A DNA stretch of 64,000 nucleotides from Cladopsammia gracilis (taxonomy: Eukaryota; Cnidaria; Anthozoa; Scleractinia; Dendrophylliidae). The position numbers and the translations under genes are program-made. Below, one piece after another: positions 1 to 12,770 of this stretch; position 1 is the first letter of the stretch; each line of letters begins with the position of its first letter. Location: positions 1,007,001-1,071,000 of the forward strand of contig JAJGOT010000168.1 in the NCBI GenBank assembly GCA_022457155.1, written 5' to 3'. Under the pieces are notes generated by a model. It did no database searches and was not told where the DNA came from. It saw nothing but the letters and a program-made list of their open reading frames with translations.

Positions 1-1010
1 ACAAGTGAGCGTCCTCATTATTCACGGGTATTGTTTTCAAGTTTCATATGCACGTGCAAAACTTTACAAAAAAATTTATTTGCATCGAACAGAACGCTCG
101 ATTGCTTTCCGAAGACTTTTCCGAAACATGCTAATAACTGGCTTGCGTTACGAATAGCAATGACAACAGTAATGATGAAGACAACGTCGGAAACGTCACG
201 TTTCATCAAGTGCCGGATGCAGAAATAACACATTTATGATTGTCTCACTCTGGTTATTTGTTGCAATTGGCGTAGCATCTGTTCCTTATTTAGATATAAA
301 ATAGCGCAAAGCAGAATTCTCAGCTAAAATATAAAGTTGTCACGCTGTTCTTGCGTGTGACATATTAAAGAAGCACTGTTTCTGCATTACGTTTATAAAT
401 TTCCAAATTGGGATATGTTCTTCTTGTCCTGCAATTTTAAAGAGACCCTCGGTATGGCTGCATTACAGCGTAATAGCGCAACATCGAGTGCGTAATGTTA
501 TTACAATTCTCAAGCCAGCTATTAGCATATTTCGGAAAAATTCTTCGGAAAGCAATCGAGCGTTCTGTTCAGATGCAAATAAATTTTTTGCTAAAGTTTT
601 GCACGTGCATATGAAACTCGAAAACAATACCCGTGAATAATGAGGACGCTCACTTGTAAACACAAAATCTGCGGGAAAAAATTGGTACATTGGAGGCCCT
701 ATTTTATTGCCTTGCATGTCTTCCATGTCCTTGAAACTTGCAGGCCATATAAATTGATGACCAATCTCGAGATTGTCAAATTTTTAAAAAAATTTATCTC
801 GCGGTTTCCAAATTATCATCACATTTGTACGCGTAGACCAAATTACATACAAAAATGGCAACAGGAGCAGCTGAACGCACGCTAATCAAATCCTTCTTTC
901 TCGCAATCGGCCAAAGCAACCCCCTCACTTTTTCACACACCATTTCAAATGGAATCAAACTACTATGAGATGAAACTGCATCCCCATCGCGCATCACTTT
1001 CTTTAGATAT
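1..1010. repeat. Dispersed repeat with inverted arms
   Basis: Bases 1-150 recur inverted at about 505-656 (GTGAGCGTCCTCATTATTC and onward), giving arms of about 150 bp around a unique core. Bases 640-1000 match, in reverse, 34500-34830. This is a moderately old repeat family, probably a nonautonomous DNA transposon nested with a second repeat. No coding capacity. Confidence 0.65.
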
Positions 1011-2170
1011 TAGCCAATTATGTCGATAGTATGTTTTTCACTGTATTTATAATCCCCAAAACTTCATCCCTAAAAATTTCTAAAACGCTCTCATACATTT
1101 CTTTCAAACTTTGTCCAGTTGAAGCCCATGGTCTAATCAATTAGTCCACTAGCGGGTTTTACAAAAATTTCTCTTGATCTAGAGAAACTCCGCAACTTGT
1201 GAATTTCAGAGGATCACCATTCCGTTGCCATGGAAGCACCGATGTAAACAAATCCTATACTCCCATAAAGTTCGATGTATTGTGTGTTTGCATGCAAAGT
1301 GGCTTGTCTTTTTATGCACTACAACAAAAGATATGGCCCATTAAAATTGAAAGGGTGTGGATTTGAGAAATGGGTACGAGCCTCCTTAAATGAATGAGTA
1401 TCGATAGAGCTGCATGCTGTACAGTTTTGTCGTAATTGGATGAAAAATTGAAGTCCGAGTAATGATTTTAGTTATAATGTTTCCAGATTGGTCAAGGAAT
1501 AGCCAATGCGCTTTATACTGTCGAAATTACTTGTTAATTTGACACACGAATGTGATATTTTATTTGTAAATTGACGAAGTAGCAAATAAAACCCTGCAGA
1601 ATTTGTAAAAGGGTAAAAGTTATATGCTGGGATACCGATTTCAAGTTGAACTTCCGCCTTTACGGACACCTCCAGAGAGACCAAAATGCAAACACTTGCT
1701 TAGTAAATGAAAACCTCCGTGTAAGGGATATGCTCTTCTTTGTAATAGGGACGCTTAGCTCTGTCCGTTTGGAGCAGTGTGACTTGTGAACAGTCTTCCT
1801 TACTGGGCACATAGGAGAGGTTTAACTGCTGTAACGGGACTAAACTAAAACCTTGGAAGCAGTTTTAGATGATTTTCGATCAAAGCCATTTCAATTAATT
1901 ATCTCAGGTAATCACCTTCAGAAGTAACGCGTTATACGTGTCACCTGAGCTCACTTTGTTTTTTGCTGATTACCTGTTGATTAGTCAGTTTGTCGTTTCC
2001 TGGAGAATTGCTCGTTTTTCCTCTGCTAATCATTAGCGAGAAGCGAGATGTCTTCATTCCTTGAATGAGGTACTGCGGAGTTTTTGCTTTGGTTTTATGA
2101 AAGTCATGTAAAAATGCGCTTAATACTGTTCGCTTTTTTTCTTTGTTAAATAGTTTAGAGTTAATTACAT
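1011..2170. other. No recognisable gene
   Basis: A/T-rich sequence with many stops in every frame; no exon with splice signals, repeat unit or RNA gene stood out. Confidence 0.5.
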
Positions 2171-2171
2171 G

Positions 2172-2455
2172 AATTGACCACTCGGGGTGGGGGGTGGGGG
2201 GAGAGTGGGTACTCTGAATTTTTTGGGGTAGGAAAATTTGGCAAGTATTTTTTTTCGTGGCTTGATTTAAGAAGGATTTTTTTGGGTATACAAAACAATC
2301 CGAATGTTGGTGGTAGTAGAAATTTTTAAGACACGGAAATTCGGCATGGGATTTTTTGGTCCAGGGATTTTTTTGGTTTTGATTTTTGCCCCCATTCGAT
2401 CATCCCCATCACTTGAAATCCGGAGTACCCCTCCCCCCCCCCCCCGGGATTGACC
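2172..2455. mobile_element. Small element with G-run and C-run ends
   Basis: It begins TTGACCACTCGGGG with G-runs and a GTACTC motif and ends with GAGTACCCC plus a C-run and CCGGGATTGACCA. A similar G-run/GTACTCCC and GGGAGT/C-run pair bounds 24480-24835. Interpreted as a short inverted-repeat element family. Confidence 0.5.
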
Positions 2456-3424
2456 ATAAGTAAAGTTAGGTTCCTTTCACTACGTAAAAAGCCTAAACAG
2501 TAATCTTAGTTCAACTTGCATGTGATGTATATTTTTAGAAAATCTTTCAGTCGAACATGTAAGATGGGGGAGCTGTGATTATTACACAGCAAACCAGCTA
2601 CCAACCTGACCACTTCATGTATTTTGTAATTTTTTAATAAACAATTAAAAAAGATCAAGTCTGTTGATTGTGTACTTTTGGTCGATCGCTTTGTTGTGGT
2701 ATACAGAAGCGGTCGTACACGAATTCATTCTCAGTGCGCGATATCTTGCGTCATTTGCGCGTGCACGAGCGCGCGCACACTCCGAAGCAATAGGGTTTCC
2801 TTTGAAGATGCAGTTCCCTAAGTAAAGCGGTTGTTTTCTCCTAAACGAGCTCGGTGACTTATCTTTTTTTTGCATAATTTCATTCTTTTAGTCCTTCTCT
2901 TTGTGCTGTAAAATTTTTAAAAAATCATGTCAGGAAAAAAAGTTATCGCGAAAAAAGCATGCGCAGCCATCGCTCGTGGACACAAAATTCTATCCTCGAG
3001 ATCTCGCACCCGATGAATATTTTACGTTAATACCTTTTCAGGACGTGTGCCGGTGCCATAAAACAAACATCAAATTGTTCCTATTGGTCAATACATTACA
3101 TCTATTTTGTTAAACGTAGTGTGAGCTGATGGAATAAACTTGCGCTTGATAAGTGCAGTTGCAAGGATTTAAAGGGTAACTTTAGACAATTATATCTCCT
3201 AAACGAGCTTGGTGACCTATATTTTTTATTGCAGATTTCGGATCACTATATTGTGGGAAACAATCAGGAAAAGTTTAAAGAAATTCTCATGTCAACTTTT
3301 ATTTCTAGGGAATCACCTTAAAAGAAGCTTGAGCCAGTTTTTTTTTGTTTACTGAGGGATAATCACATAGTCAACTCAGACAACCACAGTCCCAGTAATT
3401 GTTTTTTTTTTGTTCCTAATTTAT
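2456..3424. other. No recognisable gene
   Basis: Unique A/T-rich sequence with a short purine/pyrimidine alternation (GCGCGTGCACGAGCGCGCGC, near 2757-2776). Nothing else supported. Confidence 0.5.
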
Positions 3425-4225
3425 CTTTCAGTTAATTAGTCAGTCAGTCAGTTAGTGGGACAGCCAGTCATTCAGTCAGTCAGTAATTCAGTCAGTTGGT
3501 CAGTAATTCAGTCAGTTGGCCATGCAGTCAGTCAGTCAGTCAGTAATTCAGTCAGTTGGTCAGTAATTCAGTCAGTTGGTCAGTAATTCGGTCAGTTGGT
3601 CAGTAATTCAGTCAGTCAGTTAGTAATTCAGTCAGTTGGTCAGTAATTCAGTCAGTTGGTCAGTAATTCAGTCAGTCAGTCAGTAATTCAGTCAGTTGGT
3701 CAGTAATTCAGTCAGTTGGTCAGTAATTCAGTCAGTTGGTCAGTAATTCAGTCAGTTGGTCAGTAATTCAGTCAGTTGGTCAGTCAGTCAGTTGGTCAGT
3801 AATCCAGTCAGTTGGTCAGTAATTCAGTCAGTTGGTCAGTAATTCAGTCAGTTGGTCAGTAATTCAGTCAGTTGGTCAGTAATTCAGTCAGTCAGTCAGT
3901 AATTCAGTCAGTTGGTCAGTAATTCAGTCAGTTGGTCAGTAATTCAGTCAGTTGGTCAGTCATTCAGTCAGTTGGTCAGTAACTTAGTCAGTTGGTCAGT
4001 AATTCAGTCAGTTGGTCAGTAATTCAGTCAGTTGGTCAGTCAGTAATTCAGTCAGTTGGTCAGTAATTCAGTCAGTTGGTCAGTAATTCAGTCAGTTGGT
4101 CAGTAATTCAGTCAGTTGGTCAGTAATTCAGTCAGTTGGTCAGTAATTCAGTCAGTTGGTCAGTAATTCAGTCAGTTGGTCATGCAGTCAGTCAGTCAAT
4201 CATCCAGTCAGTGGGTCAGTTAGTA
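3425..4225. repeat. 20-bp satellite array
   Basis: About 800 bp of CAGTAATTCAGTCAGTTGGT, roughly 40 units, with local expansions of the CAGT tetramer inside it. The open frame at its 3' end is a by-product of the repeat. Confidence 0.95.
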
Positions 4226-6099
4226 ACTCTCGTGCCCAGTTCACCTCATGCAGCCCTGTATGAACGCCTTGAGCAACAACAACAAGTTGGCAGGCAATAT
4301 GAAGACATGTTGACACTCTGAGTCTCCTATTATAACAAGCAACAAGCTGAAATTTTAGTGTTGAATGAGAGACAGTAAATCTATTGACGTAGAATAGACA
4401 AAATGTATTCTAACATTTGCGTCACATGCCCATGCCTTACTAAACCTTCAGAGTATTTTTACTGTAAAGTAACGTTACTGTTATAGTTCCATTTATTTTG
4501 CATTTTGACACAGTTTTTTTTACATACTCAAATACTTCTATACTTTGTTGTTAATTGGTTGTCACAAAAATAGGTACCCTGTCCCTAACAACCACTATGT
4601 CTACAATAGAGTACCAAAGTGTGACGTCAGTTGCCATGGTGATGGTTCTAAACATTAACTGATCAGCATAAAATTTCTAAGGAAGAACAAAAGAAAAATG
4701 CTTAATGATTTAAGTTTAGAACCAGTACCCTTGGTAACTAACAAAAGGTGACGTATTCACTTAGGTACTCTATACGCGCTCCTCTCCAGTCTCCTACGCA
4801 GCCGTTATTTGTGTCATAAAAATTCAAAATGGCGGCGCGTGGAAGTTTAAAAGTGAAAATAGGCTATGTTCATATAAAAATGTTTTGAAAACTAAAATTG
4901 TCTTTCTATTTCTTATTAAAATAATCGAACTTTAGACTTCATTTCCAACAATCTAGCGCCGGTCAATTTAATTTGTTATAACTATGGAGGTTCCTTTTAA
5001 AAATAATTTGGTAGCATATTTAACCCCATCCGTCAATACAAGAACACCTTCTGTCCCGTCAGTTGTCGTTTTAACGAAGTTCCAGCCGAAATTCCACTAT
5101 GCATAAACAAAATATTTAGGTATGGATGTTTTTACATTCAGAATTTCAGGCATGAAGTATCGATTTAGACAAGATATACAAAATTGTAGATGTTTTCTAG
5201 TAGCGTACCAGGCGCCAAAGAATGCAGCAATACTTTTGTTTTGACCCAACTCTGTCGAGCGACAGTTTATAGACTCTGAGTGAGCTTGTTAAATGATCAA
5301 ATGATCAAACTTTGGGATATGCTTTATTTTTTACCTTCAGTCAGTTCTTATACCTTCAATATTTTCGAACCTAGTTCAAATTCGCAGTCTGACAAGAAAT
5401 GATTTATTTTATAAAAATTAACCCTTTTCCTGCTCACACTCGATCTCTGGATCTTAAATATTCAGGGTCTGATTAAATATGAACATTTTGTGGAATTTTC
5501 CGTTACATTAACAGCCTTTTGACGCGAGATGATTTGTATTCCGTGGGGAAGTTGAGCGTAAAAATATGTTTTTCGCGCGCCTCTCGTCGTGTGTGACTCG
5601 CGCTCCACGCTCGACTGACACATTTAAAATAACGCCTGCTCAGCAGAACCTGTGATGTGCTCTTTTAAGTTAAGGTGAATATTATGGGTTATGACAGACC
5701 AGATGGACGCCATCTTGACTTTTTCTAAAAATTCAAATTTATCGAAAAATTTCCATATATAGTCATATTGATGTAAAAACTGTCATAATAATACCGATCA
5801 ACGCCTAAAAAGGTAACGCCCGTTAGATACACACTTACGACATAAGCATGAAAGCGCAGCACACAACTACGACCAAAAAATAGCTCTCACAAATGCTGTG
5901 CTGCTGCGCTTTGTAATAATCGTACCGATAATAGGAAAGATGTTATGTTGAGTGGTACATAGCGGTCAGCTTTCAGGCAGTTTTAAAATCAAGGCTGCCT
6001 GCTATCACGATTTACAATTCTTCTCAGTCGTCATTAACTGGATAATGAGGTCTAATACTGAAAAGAAAAACTACGAAATTCAGTGGACTCTTTGGTCAC
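4226..6099. other. No recognisable gene
   Basis: Intergenic or intronic sequence. Short ATG-led snippets such as AAAATGGCGGCGCG near 4828 have no supporting frame. No repeat array. Confidence 0.5.
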
Positions 6100-6104
6100 A
6101 ATTG

Positions 6105-6420
6105 ATTAGCTCAATTGGTAGCGGCACCAGTCTGCAGAGCGGGTGGTCGCGGGCGGGGTTCGGTCAGCCGGACCAACAGCCAAGATCTTTTAATAACTGG
6201 AAAAACAGCTATGGTCTCAGTTAAATAACTGGTAAGGCTGTGTTCCACACCTTCTCTCAGTTAAATAACTGGTAAGGCTGTGTTCCACACCTTCTCTCAG
6301 TTAAATAACTGGTAAGGCTGTGTTCAACACCTTCTCTCAGTTAAATAACTGGTAAGGCTGTGTTCCACACCTTCTCTCAGTTAAATAACTGGTAAGTCTG
6401 TGTTCCACACCTTCTCTCAG
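6105..6420 (+). mobile_element. tRNA-derived SINE with 40-bp tandem tail
   Basis: TTAGCTCAATTGGTAGCGGC (A-box-like) and GGGGTTCGGTC (B-box-like) about 45 bases apart make a tRNA-type head at 6108-6180. It continues into five copies of a 40-bp unit (TTAAATAACTGGTAAGGCTG and onward) at about 6220-6418. Tail expansion of a SINE is the simplest reading. Confidence 0.7.
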
Positions 6421-6559
6421 TTCAGATGATCGCGTTATTGGGCGGTGACGTTAAGCCGTTGGCCTTGTCTCATACACCTTTTCATACTAAAAATTATAGG
6501 GGACGTTAAAGAACACACATCACTTTTCGAAAAGGGTAGGGTGCGTGGTCTGGGCTAGA

Positions 6560-7770
6560 GGTGCCTTTATACGAGATGACTTCCCATCTCACTGGCAATA
6601 CAATGTTAAGCGGACTCGTATTGTAGCGACACAGCGACACATATTTTATGCAGACGATCTGACTCTTCTTTCTCATAATCATAACCAGATGAACGACAAG
6701 ACTACAAGACTTGCAGCAGTATCCAGCGGCGGATCCAGGAATTATAAAAAGAGGGGGTCGTAAAAATTTGAATAAGAGACAATAGGCACGTTAACACGCG
6801 CTTTTCTAGAGGAGTCTGGGGGCATGCCCCCCCCTCCCCCCCGGAAATTTTGATAGTTTAAATACTCTGAGATATAATCTGGTGCTTTCTGGGCGCACAA
6901 ATTTGGCAAATGCCAGGATCCCATATTCATATTGAACAAGAAATGTTGAAATATTTAATAAATACAAATGTTGTTGTGGTCAAACATGACTTGAATCAAC
7001 TCTAACGTTTTTTAACAAACGAAATCCAAGTAACTGGAAAGGTATAGGAGCTACTTAGAATAGAGTCATCCATCTCGAAATACCATCAGATAAACCTTGT
7101 TTTCTCAGACAAAAGGGGGGCCCTCGGCTCCCTCGTCCCCTCCCCTAAATCTGCTCCTACAACAACAACAACAACAACAAAAATCTTTATTAGTTAGTTA
7201 TTATAGAAATTATAATACTGGCCTGCAGATAGAAAAGGCTAATCTTGGCAGGCCAGTGAAATTAATTACATGATTAGAAATCGCTACACACACCAATTTG
7301 TTGAAATAAAAAGAAAGGATCAAACAATAGAAAAAAAAAACAAGAGAAAACAAAAAGGAAAAAAAGAGCAATACTTAGGATTAGCTAGACTAAATCAAAT
7401 ATTATGAGCATCAACACCAGCAATCACAGTCCAATCATGGTGGAGGGACAGTCACTTGAGGAGATGGGCTCATTTACATACCTTGGCAGCATCATGGACA
7501 AACAGGGTGGAACTAACACAGATGTAGCAGCAAGGATAGGCAAGGCAAAAGCAGCATTTGTTATGTTCAAGAACATCTGGAACTCCAAAGAAATCACCAT
7601 ACAGACTAAACTGCGCATCTTCAATTCAAATGTGAAGTCTGTGCTCCTCTATGGTTCGGAGACATGGAGAAAGACAAAGAAGACACTACAAAGGATGCAA
7701 ACCTCCTAAACAGTTGCCTGAGGCGTATTTTCAACATCTGACGGCCTCAAAGAATCCGCAATGATGAGCT
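6560..7770 (+). pseudogene. Non-LTR retrotransposon RT remnant, split by insertions
   Basis: At about 6625-6724 the frame encodes the RT active-site block FYADDLTLLSHNHNQM. The same protein resumes after 7388 with the thumb-type region YLGSIMDKQGGTNTDV ... NVKSVLLYGSETWR. After 7705 it continues out of frame as a CLRRIF-type segment. About 660 bp of other repeats separate the two parts. It is dead: no full-length frame, and the residues between the YADD box and the thumb are missing. Family is RTE/CR1-like by motif. Confidence 0.8.
6722..7387. mobile_element. Repeats inserted into the LINE remnant
   Basis: The first part (6722-7160) starts AGCGGCGGATCCAGGA and ends CTAAATCTGCTCCT, weak inverted ends typical of a short DNA transposon, with C-runs and G-runs inside. 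The second part (7160-7385) starts with an AAC microsatellite and looks like the tail of another retroelement. Confidence 0.5.
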
Positions 7771-9360
7771 CTGGCAAACTTTGTTCTGGAATAGTCCAGT
7801 CAACACGGAAAAAAGTTACTATCAAATTGAACTATACTCTTTTATTTATGCGTTGCTATTCACTTCCATCAGCAAACTCCACTCTAAAGCTATAACTATT
7901 CATGAATTCAAAGACGAAATAGACTTAAAGTATCGAACCAAGAATTTAGGTCTATGTCTTTACCCTGAAATTGCGTTTATCTGTCCAAATACTTTACTTC
8001 CCCTTTTAAATAACTTTTTCCAACTATCATTGCATGATATATTGGAATAATAATGATGTAATAATGCTTTAAAGGCCCACCTTCACCCAAAATGCTGTGC
8101 GCGCCGTGATCTCTTTCTGTGCTGAATTTTGTGTAACACGAAATTCATGCTTGCATGCGTGTAGCCAATCAGATCATGAATATGAACAATGGAGCATTTC
8201 AAAACAAAAACAAACGACCGCAACGTCTTTTGGGTGACAGTGGGCCTTTAAATAAAAATGTAATACTGAATGCGTGAACGTTACATGTAAATAGATGGCA
8301 AAAAATAGAAAAGAAGGAAGGAAAAGAACCAGTTAGTAGACAGATTCTAATGAGGAAATGGGTCTGAATCGGCCACACAACTAACATATCTTGCCTCCGC
8401 TACACCGCCGAATAAATACACAAATCTGAGAGGCATGGAGCGTTGGTTAGCCAGGCCTGCGATACATTTTATTGATTCACAAACAAACGCAAGCGCAGGC
8501 GGCCGCGAAAAACTTAAACCTTGTTCAACTGTTGCGAAAGCGCTCGCGATCATTGACTACGTTTTTTTTTACTTAATTTTGCTTCACGCTCGTAAAGAAA
8601 CGCGCCAGTGGAAATTGGACAACGTAGAGTTAACGTTCGTTTTTATACGTAACAGTTCAGTCGTAAAAAATTTTCTTAAAAGTTCGTTTCTACGTGCGTT
8701 TTCAAATGTTACGTACGTTTACGTGCGTAGACAAAAACGCATAAAGATGGTTTCCACTGTCGCGTAAATGTTTACGTGCATGCGTAAAACAGGCGTAAAT
8801 AAAACGCACGTTAACAATTCCCACTGTTCCGTGAAATGGAACATGTTCCGTTGCCGTAAACTCTTCCGTTCGCATTGGTTTTGGCGCCAAAAGCTTTTTG
8901 TGGCCTGGGCTGAAGCGTGAATTTGAATTACGTGAACGTTATGCACGTGGTGCACGGTGCATCAGTAACTGAAGTCCACGCATTTTCTTTGACTGTCTTG
9001 TTTTTGTAGTAAACGTCGATGGTATTCCACAAGCAGATATACTTTCTAACCTCTTCGATTATTACAGCTTCCACATCGGCATATTTTCCCATGTTGAGAG
9101 TGCTATCGACAAATTTCAAACCTTCAAGCAAGTGTTTAATGTGGCGCTGTCACATGGCAGAGGTATTATGTGACAAAATCCGGGTTTACCTCGGTGTTAG
9201 AACCTGTGACTTTTTCTTTTTTTTTTTTACCTTTGTAGTATTGCATTTCTAGTTGACTCTATTGTGTTATGCCTTTTGTTTCTTTGTTTTAAGTCACTAA
9301 TGAGTTTCACAGGTTCTTCCACAGAGGATGGGCACGAAATCCAGATAACTGGATAAGTTC
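7771..9360. other. Unique sequence plus a dispersed repeat
   Basis: About 8515-8765 shares a GCGAAAGCGCTCG / AACGCGCCAGT / GTGCGTAGACAAAA pattern with 11475-11690. No gene is supported; the open frames are short and have no recognisable domains. Confidence 0.5.
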
Positions 9361-9373
9361 TTGCGTAAACACA

Positions 9374-9714
9374 GTGTAATATTCTACCCTGGGTATTGTT
9401 ATTAATGACATGGTAATAAGATATGGAGAATCGCTCTGGCCTGGGACAAGCCCAAGACCAGGCGAAGATGGGAGCTGAGAGGGTCAAGCCCGACTTACTC
9501 GATCAGGTGGGAGGGTGGGTTGCCAAACTCTTCCCTTTTGCGGCCTCGAGAAGAGTGATGGGGTGGGGCACATGTAACTTCTTTTATAGTCTCATTAACA
9601 TAATCCCCAGGGTATTAATTACCAATGCAAATTGAGTTTGCATAGTGTAATATTCTACCCCGAGTATTGTTATTAATGACATGGTAATAAGATATGGAGA
9701 ATCGCTCTGGCCTT
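9374..9714 (+). repeat. Direct repeat pair of about 68 bp
   Basis: GTGTAATATTCTACCC through ATCGCTCTGGCC occurs at about 9374-9441 and again at 9647-9714, nearly identical. Segment 9528-9645 recurs at 11346-11462, so this area is built from duplicated blocks. Confidence 0.8.
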
Positions 9715-9794
9715 CCCCAAGCTCACTTCCATTCTAATCTTTCCGACACCACAGGAAGTTTATAACACAAACATGACCTTACTCTTCCCAATCC

Positions 9795-9890
9795 TTACTC
9801 TTCCCAGGATTGAATCTGTGACCTCAACTAGGCTTAGGCTTACATAGCCTACCGTACCACTGTACCACCCAGCTTCTCGCAATCCTCACC
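9795..9890 (-). mobile_element. tRNA-like SINE head
   Basis: Read on the minus strand, GGTGGTACAGTGGTACGGTAG resembles an A-box region and GGTCACAGATTCAATCC a B-box region. Probably a tRNA-derived SINE, not a working tRNA. Confidence 0.5.
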
Positions 9891-10084
9891 CCTACTCTTT
9901 GTTATCCTTAATATGTAATATAACCTAATGTAACTCGTAACAAACCTATGAGAAGACTAATATGATAATACTGTACACAAATAACACCTGACAACTGTTG
10001 ATTTAGCTAGCAATGTGCAAGCTCAATTGTAATGCTTCTAACTCAGGAGACTCGCCCGACGAGAGCATGCCACTTCAATTAACT

Positions 10085-10365
10085 ACCTCTGTCGCTCCCT
10101 CCTGGTCAGGAAACCCGTTTATATCCACCTAGGTCATACAGAGTCTCGGCTTGATTCCCTTAACCTAATTCCGAAACTCTACCCAGTAACTTGCTTGTTT
10201 CGGAAACCCTTCACCGGATATCATGGTCTTTCTCTTACGACCCACCATCTAAATAAAAGAAAGGCTTAAAAAGGGACGTCACCTATTGTCCAACCGATCG
10301 ATAAGATGTATGGAAAACAAACACGACTAGTGGTATCGGGGTTCCTGACCAGGAGGGAGCGACTT
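10085..10365. repeat. Foldback pair
   Basis: GTCGCTCCCTCCTGGTCAGG at about 10089 and its reverse complement at about 10344-10363 form 24-26 bp inverted arms about 230 bp apart, suggesting a small foldback element. Confidence 0.6.
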
Positions 10366-10609
10366 CAACACGTCGGAAAGCAGAACGTCTGGTGGCTACC
10401 GAGACATACGGTATACCAACAGGAGTCACACACCCTGAACAGGAGCAATTAAAATATAGCCGAAGAAAAACGGCGGGGAAAATAAAATAAAGTCTACGAG
10501 GCTACGACAACAATTATGCCAGGGAGGGTTATTAAATAAAGCATTCTGAAGAGTACATTATTCATCCAGCCATCCTGTTACATTCAGTGTTCTCATCTCG
10601 CCTCACAAC

Positions 10610-11120
10610 TTCGGTTGCTCCAAATAAATTTGCCACGCCGGCGAGCCTCACGGGCACACAACAATGGAAGAAATCACGCAGAAAAGCCTCCCATGCGATA
10701 ACAGAGCAAAAAATTCGCCACGCAGGCAGACCTCACAGGCAATTATCAATACCAATTCACCGCGCAGGCACGCCACCCAGGCAATATCAATTCAATCCCG
10801 CCACACAGGCAAGCCTCACAGGCATAAATTATCCAAATTCGCCACGCCGGCGAGCCTCACAGGCATACATCAATACAAAAGATTTAATAACGCAAAGAAG
10901 CCTCCCAGGCAATAACAGAGCAAAACGTTCGCCACGCAGGCAGACCTCCGGCAGGCAATCGCCGCACAGGCAAGCCACACAGGCAAATTCGCCACGCCGG
11001 CGAGCCTCACAGGTATACATCAATACAAACATTTTATCACGCAGAGAAGATTCCCAAGCATTAACGGAGAAAAAACTTCGTCACGCCGGCAGACCTCACA
11101 GGCAATTATCAGTGCAAGAA
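10610..11120 (+). repeat. Irregular GC-rich tandem repeat
   Basis: Repeats of CGCCACGCAGGCAGACCTCA / CGAGCCTCACAGGCA with variable spacers. A 191-codon frame (10587-11162) runs through it but reads as a repeated Arg/Pro/Thr pattern with no domain, so it is judged a by-product. Confidence 0.75.
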
Positions 11121-11339
11121 CTAAACAACAAACCAGGGACGCGAAGAGCAAAACACGTGTAACGTTCCAAACCTGATAAACAGTATCTCATTCGCCTGTA
11201 CAGCCGGTCAAACTTCAGCCGCTGTGAACTGCCGCGTCGGCTGGAGAGCTTATTAGCGCTGCTATTGTCTCATCTACCACAACGCGAGGAACTTGTTCCA
11301 CGTCGGCCATCGAGTAAGTCGGGGATGATAACAGAAACG

Positions 11340-11690
11340 CCAAACTCTTCCCTTTTGCGGCCTCGAAAAGAGTGATGGGTTGGGGCACATGTAACTTCTT
11401 TTATAGGCTCATTAACATAATCCCCAGGGTATTAATTACCAATGCAAATTGAGTTTGCATAGACGGCTGGTGACGGCTTGTTCAACTTTTGCGAAAGCGC
11501 TCGGATCAGTACGTACTTAAAACGTGCGTGAATTCCGCTCGTAAAAAAAACGCGCCAGTAGAAATTAAACAACGTAAAGTCAACGTACGACTTCTGTGCG
11601 TAAAAGTTCGTTTTTTCGCACGTTTTCAAATTTTACGTACGGTAACGCGCGTAGACAAAATGCGACAGTGGAAATCTACCTTTATTGTCT
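11340..11690 (+). repeat. Second copies of two upstream repeats
   Basis: 11346-11462 duplicates 9528-9645 (CTTCCCTTTTGCGGCCTCGA onward). 11475-11690 is a diverged copy of about 8515-8765. Confidence 0.75.
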
Positions 11691-12234
11691 TGCGACTGAC
11701 ACGCGCATCACTAGGAACTGTCCCAGCTTAAGCCCCAAAAATTGACTTTATTAAATCAAATCAGTATTAGAAGTGAGCACAAATGTGAAGAAAAATTCCA
11801 GAGATAACTATCAAGTGACAAAATGTAACAACGACATGCCAGTTTCGATGCGAGAAACACTGAGTGAGTTGACGCCCCGCCTTCCCCACCCCCCCCCCCA
11901 CCTTTCTTCAATGAAAACGTAAAAAGAAGCCGACGGAGCATGTGTGTGCAAATCGCTAACCTACTTAACCTACAGGGTAGGGATCATGAAAACACAGCTC
12001 CAGTCTTGAATAAACTGTTAAAAGCAATCTGAAAACGACGAACGCTGAATCTACCCAACAGGTTTTTAATATTCAAGTTACTTGACTGGTAACCTGCTCT
12101 AGGACACTTTTTAAGTCGAGGTTTCCACCTGAAATATTGATTCTTGTAACAATTAGTCAATTAAAAAACAGCTTTTTACTATCTTCAAATATTTACCCAC
12201 AAGTCCCGCGGAGCGTATTTAAAAGTAAGGTGTG

Positions 12235-12770
12235 GTCAAGTCGCAGACGAGCCACATGTGACCCACTCGGCCGGAGAAAGGTAAAGTCACACACGAGCCA
12301 CAGGTTTTCAACTCAGCCGGAGAAAGGTAAAGACACACACGAGCCACAGGTAACCCGCTCGGCCGGAGAAAGGTAAAGTCACACACGAGCCACAGGTGAC
12401 CCACTCGGCCGGAGTAAGGTAAAGTCACACACAAGCCACAGGTAACCCGCTCGGCCGGAGAAAGCTAAAGTCACACACGAGCCACAGGTGACCCACTCGG
12501 CCGGAGTAAGGTAAAGTCACACACAAGCCACAGGTAACCCGCTCGGCCGGAGAAAGGTAAAGTCACACACGAGCCACAGGTGACCCACTCGGCCGGAGTA
12601 AGGTAAAGTCACACACGAGCCACAGCTGACCCACTCGGCCGGAGTAAGGTAAAGTTACACACGAGCCACAGGTCATCCACTCGGCTGGGAACTTGGCCTT
12701 GAACCACCGCCGACCTACAGATCTGAAGTCCAACACGCTAACCACTGTGCCACCGCGCCTCCACGTTTTT
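12235..12770 (-). mobile_element. tRNA-derived SINE with 46-bp tandem array
   Basis: About ten units of roughly 45-46 bp (CACACACGAGCCACAGGTGA onward). At its 12690-12765 end, read on minus, lies a tRNA-like head: GGCACAGTGGTTAGCGTG (A-box), a TTGGACTTCAGATCTGTAGG anticodon-like arm and GTGGTTCAAGGCC (B-box). The array is the expanded body of the SINE. Confidence 0.7.

Noticed and set aside
3425..4225. CRISPR-like regular repeat
   Set aside because: Continuous tandem satellite without unique spacers, in a eukaryotic genome.
6108..6180. Functional tRNA gene
   Set aside because: A- and B-box-like segments are present but no complete cloverleaf can be drawn, and it continues into a repeat body, so it is a SINE.
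10587..11162. 191-codon plus-strand ORF
   Set aside because: It runs through a GC-rich tandem repeat and reads as a repeated Arg/Pro/Thr pattern without a domain.
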